A stretch of DNA of 49,061 nt, from NCBI GenBank assembly GCA_900556395.1, contig USOQ01000009.1, positions 1 through 49,061 of the forward strand, in the 5' to 3' direction. Positions 8,899 through 18,300 of the stretch are shown piece after piece. The stretch comes from Candidatus Segatella caccae (GTDB lineage Bacteria; Bacteroidota; Bacteroidia; Bacteroidales; Bacteroidaceae). The stretch's first letter is position 1. Every line of letters starts with the position of its first letter. The position numbers were made by a program, and so were the translations under genes. Below the pieces are notes generated by a model. That model did not search any database and was not told the DNA's origin. It was given only the letters and a program-made list of their open reading frames with translations.

Positions 8899-10131
8899 TC
8901 ATTTACCCATCCATTTGGTGATGCGCTGCATTGCCTCGTGACAGTCTTCGTGTTCGCCAAAGGCGGTGAGGCGAATGAAGCCCTCGCCCGACGGACCGAA
9001 TCCTACGCCAGGAGTACAAACCACACTGGCTCCATAGAGCATTTCCTCAAAGAACTTCCAACTGGGTGTGTCGCCAGGTGTTTTCACCCAGAGATAAGGA
9101 GCATTCTCGCCACCATAGACACGGAATCCGAGTCGCTGAAGTTCTGTGCGCATATAGTGGGCATTCTCCATATAGTAGGCGATGGTTGCCTTGACCTGCT
9201 GTTTGCCTTCTGCCGAATAGATGGCTTCGGCTGCTCGCTGCGAGATGTAGCTGGTGCCATTAAACTTGGTACACTGTCGACGGTCCCAGATGGGGTTGAG
9301 TGCCACTTCCTCGCCTACCAGGGTCTTGGCTTTCAAGTCTTTAGGCACGATGGTGTAACCGCATCGCACGCCTGTGAATCCTGCTGTCTTGGAGTAGCTC
9401 CTGAACTCGATAGCCACCTTGCGGGCGCCTCTTATCTCGTAGATAGAGTGTGGAATATCGGGGTCGGTGATATATGCTTCGTATGCTGCATCGTAGAGGA
9501 TGATGCTCTCGTTCTTGATGGCAAAGTTCACCCACTTGCGCAGTTCGTCTTTGGTGATGACGGTTCCTGTGGGGTTGTTGGGGTAACAGAGGTAAATCAT
9601 GTCAACCCTGTGATCGGGGATCTGTGGTGTAAAGCCGTTGCCCTCGTTGCAAGGCATATAGGTGACGTTGCTCCATCGTCCGTTCTCGAAGATGCCTGCT
9701 CTTCCTATCATCACGTTGCTATCTATGTATACTGGATAGATGGGGTCGGTGACTCCGATGTTGTTGTCCCATCTCAATATCTCTTGTATGTTGCCCGTAT
9801 CGCTCTTGGCTCCATCGTTGACAAACACCTCATTCATGTCGAGGTGAATGCCGCGCGAGAGATAGTCGTTCTTGATGATGGCTTCGCGCAGGAAGTCGTA
9901 TCCGCGCTCTGGTCCGTAACCTCGGAAGGATGCCTGTACTGCCATCTCTTCCACTGCCTTGTGCATGGCCTGTACGACGGCAGGACAGAGGGGTTGTGTC
10001 ACGTCTCCTATGCCTAAGCTGATGACTCTTTGCTTAGGGTGTGCCACCTTGTAGGCGTTCACCTTCTTGGCGATGTCGGCAAAGAGGTAGTTGCCTGGTA
10101 ACTTCAAGAAATGTTCGTTTACTAATGCCAT
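8899..10131 (-). CDS. dapL: LL-diaminopimelate aminotransferase
   Basis: A 410-residue fold-type I PLP enzyme. It converts tetrahydrodipicolinate directly to LL-diaminopimelate, with glutamate as amino donor, bypassing the acylated intermediates of lysine and peptidoglycan synthesis. MALVNEHFLKLPGNYLFADI is the typical DapL start. SYSKTAGFTGVRCGY carries the PLP-binding lysine, and YPNNPTGTV is the cofactor and substrate loop. It lies 68 nt downstream of dapF on the same strand, which makes the product LL-DAP the substrate of its neighbour. Confidence 0.95.
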   Translation of the reverse strand: MALVNEHFLKLPGNYLFADIAKKVNAYKVAHPKQRVISLGIGDVTQPLCPAVVQAMHKAVEEMAVQASFRGYGPERGYDFLREAIIKNDYLSRGIHLDMNEVFVNDGAKSDTGNIQEILRWDNNIGVTDPIYPVYIDSNVMIGRAGIFENGRWSNVTYMPCNEGNGFTPQIPDHRVDMIYLCYPNNPTGTVITKDELRKWVNFAIKNESIILYDAAYEAYITDPDIPHSIYEIRGARKVAIEFRSYSKTAGFTGVRCGYTIVPKDLKAKTLVGEEVALNPIWDRRQCTKFNGTSYISQRAAEAIYSAEGKQQVKATIAYYMENAHYMRTELQRLGFRVYGGENAPYLWVKTPGDTPSWKFFEEMLYGASVVCTPGVGFGPSGEGFIRLTAFGEHEDCHEAMQRITKWMGK

Positions 10132-10199
10132 ATGATTCTTCTTCTTTTATTGGTTTGTATTATATTTAAGTTTGCCTTCATCATGATTCTTCTCTCTAC

Positions 10200-11039
10200 T
10201 CACTTAACCTCGATTTCTCCCTCGAAAGCGAAGGCTGCTGGGCCCGTCATGTAGACATGATCATCGGCCTCGCTATATTCGATTTGGAGCGTGCCGCCAT
10301 CCATCACGATATGGCTCTGCCTGCTGGCTCTGCCTGTGAGAAAGGCAGCTACGGCTGTGGCGCAAGCACCTGTTCCGCAAGCCATCGTGATACCACTACC
10401 GCGCTCCCACACTCGTGTTCTGAAACTGTCGTCGTCGGTACGTTGCGCAAACTCGATGTTGCAACGCTGAGGGAATGCCTCGTTGTGCTCTAACAGTTTG
10501 CCGTAGTGGGCGATGTCGATGGTGTCGATGTCATCGACAAAGGTAACAAAGTGTGGATTGCCCATGCAGACATAGGTTCCTTCAAAGATGCGCCCATCGG
10601 CTGCAAGCACCGAAGGTCCTACGAACTGCTCTGGGTTCTGGAGCAGCGGCTTCAGCATGTCTACCGTCACCGATTCCACTTCCCTGTCATCCTGAATATG
10701 CAGTTTCAGTATCTTGATGCCTGAGAGGGTTTCCAGGCGTATGGTGTCTTTGCGGGTAAGCCCTTTTTCGAAGAGATACTTACCGATGCAACGGCTGGCG
10801 TTGCCACACATCATTGCCTCTGAACCATCGGCATTGAAGATGCGCATGGAATAATCGGCGCGTCTTCCATCGTGAGGCTTGCCTATGAGCACCAGTCCGT
10901 CGCTGCCTATACCTGTGTGGTAAGCACTCCAGGCGATGGCGGCTTCCTCGGGGTTGGGGATGTCGTAGAGCTGTGTGTCTACATAGATGTAGTCATTACC
11001 TGCTCCGTGCATCTTGGTGAAATGAACTGTTCTTCTCAT
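10200..11039 (-). CDS. dapF: Diaminopimelate epimerase
   Basis: A 279-residue cofactor-independent epimerase that turns LL- into meso-diaminopimelate. Both catalytic cysteines are visible: MCGNASRCIG (first half) and ACGTGACATA (second half). The N-terminus FTKMHGAGNDYIY is classical. It is the first gene of the leftward run with dapL and glnN, preceded by a -7 box about 100 nt upstream. Confidence 0.95.
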   Translation of the reverse strand: MRRTVHFTKMHGAGNDYIYVDTQLYDIPNPEEAAIAWSAYHTGIGSDGLVLIGKPHDGRRADYSMRIFNADGSEAMMCGNASRCIGKYLFEKGLTRKDTIRLETLSGIKILKLHIQDDREVESVTVDMLKPLLQNPEQFVGPSVLAADGRIFEGTYVCMGNPHFVTFVDDIDTIDIAHYGKLLEHNEAFPQRCNIEFAQRTDDDSFRTRVWERGSGITMACGTGACATAVAAFLTGRASRQSHIVMDGGTLQIEYSEADDHVYMTGPAAFAFEGEIEVK

Positions 11040-11136
11040 ATTGCGTTGCTATTTGCTTTTGTTCTACTTCTTGTTATTGTTTGACTTTTTGTTATTTTAT
11101 CAGTTGTTTCAATAACTTTTTGTTTTCTTTCGAGTG

Positions 11137-11144
11137 CAAAGATA
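11137..11144 (-). promoter_or_regulatory. Putative -7 box of dapF
   Basis: Reads TATCTTTG on the minus strand (TAnnTTTG), about 98 nt upstream of the dapF start. No clear -33 box. Confidence 0.5.
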
Positions 11145-11326
11145 CGACATTTTGTTCTCTTATTGGTTATTTTTTATGCAAAAGATATCTAAAAATATAT
11201 TCATACTTACAGTTTGCTATCTTTAGATGGTGTTTTAATTACAATCTATCACCATTCAAACCGAATATAATAATAGTTTGCACTTTATTTTCTTGTTTAG
11301 CGTGGAATGTTGCTTTGGCAGGAAGG

Positions 11327-11355
11327 CACTGGGAGGGCGAGGCATCTTGCCCGCC
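11327..11355 (+). repeat. Interspersed repeat family 1, copy c
   Basis: CACTGGGAGGGCGAGGCATC plus TTGCCCGCC, differing from the copy at 6227 by one base in this core. Confidence 0.8.
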
Positions 11356-11417
11356 TATTAGAGAAGTTAAAGCCATATGCTTTATAGCTAAATATACAAC
11401 CCAAAAAGGCTATTGGC

Positions 11418-11519
11418 TATAACTTCTAACGACCAAAGGGAGTGATAACTTCTTTAACTTCTTTATCTTCCCTAAATTCTATAACTTCTTTAACTTCTGA
11501 ACTGGCGAAACTTCAGTAA
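11418..11519 (+). repeat. Interspersed repeat family 2, partial copy C
   Basis: It shares the right half of the elements at 29542 and 33108: CTAACGACCAAAGGGAGTGA, several TAACTTCTTTAACTTC motifs and the end GGCGAAACTTCAGTAAAA. The left half is missing or rearranged. Confidence 0.7.
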
Positions 11520-11636
11520 AAAGAGAGACCTTTTACTCTGTAAACAACAACATCATGGATGTTTTTTTTGCGCGGCTTACAATAAAAAAACTTTTCGCTC
11601 GTTATAATATAGTGCGCAGGCGCGCGAATTTAAAAA

Positions 11637-11663
11637 CCATTGAACTTTCATCAATGGAAAGTT
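11637..11663 (+). promoter_or_regulatory. Two mutually exclusive small hairpins in the ruvA leader
   Basis: CCATTGA (11637-11643) can pair with TCAATGG (11651-11657), or AACTTTC (11643-11649) with GAAAGTT (11657-11663). They end 25 nt before ruvA. A regulatory role is unproven. Confidence 0.35.
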
Positions 11664-11688
11664 AAGTAAAAAAATATATACAAGCCAA

Positions 11689-12303
11689 ATGATAGAATAC
11701 ATACACGGCGACTTGACCGAGCTAACCCCCACGACAGCCATCATAGAGACAGCTGGGGTGGGATATGAACTCAACATATCGCTCAACACCTATACAGCCA
11801 TACAAGGTAAGAGAGAGGTAAAACTATACGTTCACGAAGTGTTAGTAACAGGAGGAAGAGATGATTCTTTCACCCTCTATGGCTTTGCCTCCAAGCAGGA
11901 GCGCGAACTCTACCGACTGCTCATCACCGTATCGGGCGTGGGCGCAGGAACTGCCCGAATGATACTTTCTTCGATGTCGCCCAGCGAACTGTGTAATGTC
12001 ATCTCTACAGCCAACGAAGCCATGCTGAAAAGCGTCAAAGGCATCGGACTGAAGACCGCTCAGCGCATCATCATCGACCTGAAGGATAAGATTGTGAGCC
12101 TCGGGATAGCCAACGAACTGCCTGCCAATGGAGCACAGATAGACCTGGTAAACAACGATGTGAAAGACGAGGCTGTGAGCGCCTTGGCAATGCTCGGATT
12201 CTCGCCTGCTCCCTCTGCCAAAGTGGTGGTTGAAATCCTTAAGGAGCAGCCCGACCTGAAGGTGGAACAGGTAATCAAGATGGCGCTAAAGCGCATCAAA
12301 TGA
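11689..12303 (+). CDS. ruvA: Holliday junction branch migration protein RuvA
   Basis: 204 residues, normal length. RuvA binds four-way junctions as a tetramer and loads the RuvB motor in recombinational repair. Domain I is an OB fold (MIEYIHGDLTELTPTTAIIE); domain II has two helix-hairpin-helix motifs, LITVSGVGAGTARMIL and LKSVKGIGLKTAQRIIIDLK; residues ~155-204 form the RuvB-contacting domain III. It is followed after 43 nt by sprA, the usual neighbour in Bacteroidota. The last codons (aagcgcatcaaatga) recur twice just after the stop, a small local duplication. Confidence 0.96.
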   Translation: MIEYIHGDLTELTPTTAIIETAGVGYELNISLNTYTAIQGKREVKLYVHEVLVTGGRDDSFTLYGFASKQERELYRLLITVSGVGAGTARMILSSMSPSELCNVISTANEAMLKSVKGIGLKTAQRIIIDLKDKIVSLGIANELPANGAQIDLVNNDVKDEAVSALAMLGFSPAPSAKVVVEILKEQPDLKVEQVIKMALKRIK

Positions 12304-12346
12304 TGAAAAGTAAGCGCATCAAAAAAAAGACAAGTAAACGTATCAA

Positions 12347-15300
12347 ATGACCATTAAGCGAAGATATAAATACGCATTGCTGATGATGGCATTGCTGATG
12401 ATTTCGATTATCGGCAATGCCATTGGCTTGCCGTATTGGCAGGATAATCGACAGCGCAACCGACAGCGAGCCACTGCGCGCGTACAGCAGTCTGGCACTG
12501 CCAATGCTGCAAATAGAGGCGCAGCGGGCAAGGGCATGGGCAAGCCTGGCATCACAGCACAGCCCATCCTCGCCGACGAGGACACCATCCCCGACTCGCT
12601 ACTTCACACCCGCTGGCCCGTGCAGCGCACGCAGCCCATCACCGTGGGCGACTTGTATCAGAGTCCGCTGGACCTGCAGCGCCCCGACAACATGAAGTAC
12701 GAGGTGGAATACAACGACACCCTGGGACGCTACATCATCGGCAATAAGTTGGGTGGAGCATGGCTCTCAGCCCCCATCATGATGACGCCAGCCGAATATA
12801 TGGCATGGAGCGAGCTCAACGAGCGCCGTGCCTACTATCGCAAGCAGAACGACGAGATATACAAAGCCAAGGGCAAGGAGAAATTCGACTTCACCGATAT
12901 GCACTTCGACCTGGGACCCGCAGAGAAAATCTTTGGTCCTGGAGGCATCCGAGTACGCACGCAGGGAACAGCTGAACTCAAGTTTGGCGTCAACAGAAAG
13001 AGTGTGGACAACCCCTCGCTGCCTATCCGCAACCGCAAGACCACGATGATGGAGTTTGACGAGAAAATCAATCTCAACGTCAACGGAAAAGTGGGCGACA
13101 AGGTGAACATGAACCTCAACTACAACACCGATGCCACCTTCGACTATGATGCTCAGAACATGAAGCTCAAGTACGACGGAAAGGAAGACGAAATCATCAA
13201 ACTTGTAGAGGCTGGCAACGTGTCGTTCCCCTCCAACTCGTCGCTCATACGAGGCGCCAGTAGCCTCTTTGGTGTGCGCACAGACATGCAGTTTGGTAAA
13301 CTCAAGCTGCAGACGGTGCTCTCGCAGAAGAAATCATCGTCGAAGAGCGTTTCGTCGAAGGGAGGCGTGCAACTTACACCCTTCGAAATCAATGTGGCAG
13401 ACTATGAGGAGAACAGACACTTCTTCCTCTCGAGATACTTCCGCGATCGCTACGACACCTGGATGCAGAAACTGCCTAACCTCACCACAGGCATCACCAT
13501 CAACCGTGTAGAGATATGGGTGACCAACAAGACTGCCACCACCGCCAACACCCGCAACATCATAGCCCTCACCGACCTGGGAGAGACCTCGCGCATCAGC
13601 AACCCGATGTGGGTGGCTGGCGCTACCATCGTACCTTCTAACAGAGCCAACAGCGAGTATGATGCCATGGTGGGACAGTATGTGGCTGCGCGCGACATCG
13701 ACCAGACGGCCAGTGTGCTCGAGGGAGGAGGCCTAAAGGGAGGCGACGACTTCGAGAAGCTGGAGAGCGCCCGACTGCTATCCTCATCAGAGTACACCGT
13801 CAACACCGCCATGGGATACGTGTCGCTGAAGAGCGGACTGCAGACCGACCAGGTGCTGGCAGTGGCTTACGAGTACACCTATGCCGGCACCACCTACCAG
13901 GTGGGAGAGTTTGCCTCCGACATCACCGACACCCGTCAGGGTCTCTTCGTCAAGTCGCTCAAAAACGCCAGCAACAACCCTCGTCAAGGCAACTGGGATC
14001 TGATGATGAAAAACGTGTACTATCTCGCCTCGCAGGTGGAGAAAGAGAAGTTTCGCCTCGATGTGAAGTATCAGAGCGACACCACAGGCGTATACCTCAA
14101 TTATCTGCCCGAGACACAGGTGAAAGACCAACCCATCATCAAGGTGCTGGGAGCCGACCGACTCGACAACAACAACAATCCTCACAGCAACGGATACTAC
14201 GACTATGTGGCTGGCTACACCGTAGACAACGGACGTGTCTTCATCCCCAAGGCAGAACCCTTCGGAAGCTATCTATACAACTACCTCAAGGGCAAGGGCG
14301 TAGCTGAAGAAGTGGCCAAGAAGTATGCCTTCACCGAACTATACGACAGCACCAAGACCGTAGCGAAGCAGATAGCCGAAAAGAATAAATACCAACTCGT
14401 AGGACAGTTTCGTGGCTCATCAGCCAACGTCATCTCGCTTGGAGCCTACAACGTGCCACAAGGCTCTGTGCTCGTCACTGCTGGAGGCGTGACACTCACC
14501 GAAGGCTCCGACTACTCGGTAGACTATAACGCTGGAGAAGTAACGATTCTCAACCAAAGCATCATCGATGCAGGAACGCCCGTCAACGTGTCGCTCGAGA
14601 GCAACACCGACTATGGACAGATGCGCAAAACCATGTTTGGCGTGAACTGGGAGTACGACTTCTCCAAGAACTTCCAGATAAGCGGAACGCTGCAACACCT
14701 CACAGAGCAAGCACTCACCACCAAGGTGAGCATGGGGGCAGAACCGCTGCGCAACACCCTCGTGGGATTCAACCTCAACTGGAAGAAAGAGAGCCAGTGG
14801 CTCACCAACGTGCTCGACAAGATACCCTTCCTGCACCTCACGCAGCCATCGCAGATCTCCTTCACGGGCGAGTTTGCCAAGCTCTTCGCTGGACAGGCCA
14901 GTGGCACACAAGACAATGCTTCGTATCTCGATGACTTCGAGAACACCAAGAACACCATCGATGTCATGTCGCCCACATCATGGATTATCTCCAGCGTGCC
15001 ATCGTCCAACTTCAGACAAGACTACAACGACAAGACTGGGCTGACAAGCGGATTCCGTCGTAGCCGACTGGCTTGGTACACCATAGACCCACTCTTCACG
15101 CGTAGAGGTTCGTCGCTCACGCCAGGCCACATCAAGAGCGACCTGGCACAGCTGTCCAACCACTATGTGCGAGAGATCTACGTGCGAGAGCTCTTCCCGC
15201 TGAGACAGCAGAGCAGCTACAGCGGAGCCACCAACACCCTGAGCGTGCTCAACCTCGCCTACTATCCTGCCGAGCCCGGACCTTACAACTTCAACCCCGA

Positions 15301-18300
15301 CCTGCTTGCCGACGGAACCTTTGCTGCTCCCCAGCAGAACTGGGGAGGAATGATGCGCAAACTCGACACCAACGACTTCGAGCAAGCCAACATTGAGTAC
15401 ATTGAGTTCTGGATGCTCGACCCCTTCATCTACTCGCGAGAGCAAGCAGATGCGGCAGAGTATGGTGGCGACTTCTATATCAACCTCGGAGAAATCAGCG
15501 AAGACATCCTGCGGGACGGCAAGAAGTTCTATGAGAGCGGAATGCCCGTAGACGGCTCGTCAAGTTTCAGCTACACACAGTGGGGAAAAGTGCCCAATCA
15601 GAGTACCGTGACCTACGCCTTTGCCACCACCAAGGGAAGCCGAGCACTGCAAGACGTGGGCTTCAATGGACTCAACGACGAAGAGGAACGAGAGTTCTAC
15701 AAGAACGCCTACCTCAGTCAGATACAGGGCAAGGTGAACCAGGCCGTCTTCGACAGCATCTTTGCAGACCCTGCACGCGACAACTATCACTACTTCCGTG
15801 GTAGCGACTGGGATGAACTCAAAGCGCCCATCCTGCAGCGCTACAAGTACATCAACAACCCTCAGGGCAACTCGCCCGATAGCGATAGTCGCACCGAGAG
15901 CTACGACACATCGTATAAGACTACACCCGACGTGGAAGACATCAACCAGGACTTCACACTCAACGAGTATGAGAAATACTATCAGTATCACGTGAGTATT
16001 CGTCCGGAAGACCTGCAGGTCGGAAGCAACTTCATCGTCGACAAGCGAAGCTATACACCTACACTGCGTGATGGCTCCAAGCCCACCGTCACATGGTATC
16101 AATTCCGCATACCCGTAAACCAGTATGAGAAACGAGAAGGCAACATCAACGACTTCTCCAGCATACGCTTTATGCGAATGTATCTCACCAACTTCCGAAA
16201 ACCCATCGTGATCAGACTGGGTACGCTCGACCTCGTGAGAGGTGAATGGCGCACATACAACCAGCTCTTGGGAGCTGCCAACAGCGGAACACTCGAGGCT
16301 GGAGCTGTGAGTATCGAGGAGAATGCTGAAAAGACACCTGTCAACTATGTGCTGCCACCAGGCATACAGCGAGAGCAAGACCCCACACAGCCACAGCTTG
16401 TAGAGGCCAACGAGCAGTCGCTCAGCCTCGTGGCCAAAAACCTGAGCACGGGCGAGGCTAAGGCCGTGTATAAGAACACGACACTCGACTTGCGACAGTA
16501 CCGACGCATGCAGATGTTTGTACACGCCAATGCCCTGGAACAAGACGTCACCAGCCTCAAAGACAACCAGGCTGCTGTCTTCATCCGACTGGGTAGCGAC
16601 TATAAGAACAACTACTACGAGTACGAAATCCCACTCAAGCTCACACCCGCACGCAACAACTATAGCCGCTATAGCTATGAAGACTGCCGCGCCGTGTGGC
16701 CCGAGGAGAACATGCTCGACGTGGCTCTTAGCGTCTTCACCAGCCTCAAGAAGGCACGTAATCAAGCCAAGTCGCAAGGCATGGCATCATTCGCTGCGCC
16801 CTATTCGGCATACGACTCCAACCACCCCAACAACAAAATCACCATCATGGGAAATCCTACACTCGGAGAGGTGAAGACCATGATGATCGGTGTGCGCAAC
16901 AATGCTGGAGACATCAAGAGCGTGGAGGTGTGGGTCAACGAACTGCGACTCCTCGACCACAATAGCAAGGGAGGATGGGCTGCCAACGGAAACCTCAACA
17001 TACAGCTCTCAGACCTCGGTAATATCAATGCCACAGGACGATACACCAGCGAAGGATTCGGTGGTCTCGAAGACGGAGTGGCAAACCGATCGACAGACAC
17101 CTATGGAGCCTACAGCGTCACCACAAGCCTCGAACTCGGAAAGTTCTTCCCCGACAAGGCCAAGGTGAGCATACCTTTATATTATAGCGTCAGCAAGGAG
17201 AAGACCTCGCCCAAGTACAACCCCATGGACACGGATATGGAACTCGACGAGGCGCTCGATGCAGCGGCAAGCAAGCACGAACGCGACTCGATAGAGAGCA
17301 TCGCCGTGACGAAAGTTACTAACACCAATTTTGCCATCTCCAACGCACGCGTAGGAATCGCTACCAAGCGACATCCTATGCCCTACGACCCTGCCAACTT
17401 CTCGTTCTCTTACAGCCATTCGCATCAGCGCACCTCTGGCGAAACTACCGTCTATGAGAAAGAAGACAACTGGCGAGGAGCTCTCGACTACTCCTGGACG
17501 CCAGTATACAAGGCATGGGAGCCTTTCAAGAAAATCAAAAACCGAAGCAAGTGGTATGACATACTGAAACGCTTCGGACTGAACTGGCTGCCACAAAACG
17601 TAGCTTTCAACACCGAGATGACGCGCAACTACTATGAGCTGCAAGAGCGAGACATGGAGTCGATAGAAAACACGCAACTGCCACTATCATTCAGTTCGCA
17701 GTTCTTGTGGAATCGTGAGTTTGCCATGCGGTGGGATCTTACCAAGAATCTGCATGCCAACTTCAGGAGTGCCACCCACGCACAGATAGACGAACCGTAT
17801 GCACCTGTCAACAAAGACCTCTATCCCGACCAGTATCATGCCTGGAAAGACTCTGTGTGGACAAGCATCAAGCACCTCGGTACGCCACTCGACTACAACC
17901 AGACATTCACCGCGTCCTATCAGCTGCCACTCAACCTGTTGCCCGTCTTCGACTGGGTGAACGCCGATGCCAACTACAACGCCACCTACTCTTGGAACAA
18001 AGGAGCTGACGATGAAGACGGCAACAACTACGGCAACACCATCAACACCAACCGCGACCTCACGATCAACGGTTCGTTAAACCTCGTGAAATTGTACAAC
18101 CACGTGCCGTTCCTCAAGAAGACTAACCAGCGATTCGACAGACAACCCTCTAACTCGCAGATACAGCGAAAGAAGCAAGAACGCGAAAAGAAAAAACAAG
18201 AACAAGCTAAGCAGAAACAAGAACTTGCCAAGATAAGAAAAGAGGCTGAAGCTGCTGGAAAAGACCCCGAAGAGGCAGAGAAACAGTGGCGAAGCAAGCA

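Larger units (their letters stand above)
11040..11688. other. Divergent intergenic region dapF / ruvA
   Basis: These 649 nt are AT-rich. They hold the dapF promoter, a family-1 repeat (11327-11355), a family-2 repeat remnant (11418-11519) and two overlapping hairpins just before ruvA (11637-11663). No gene was found. Confidence 0.65.

Noticed and set aside
15560..16777. 405-codon minus-strand frame inside sprA
   Set aside because: Antisense to a well-supported long gene; its Val/Leu/His-rich composition is typical of the complement of GC-rich coding DNA.
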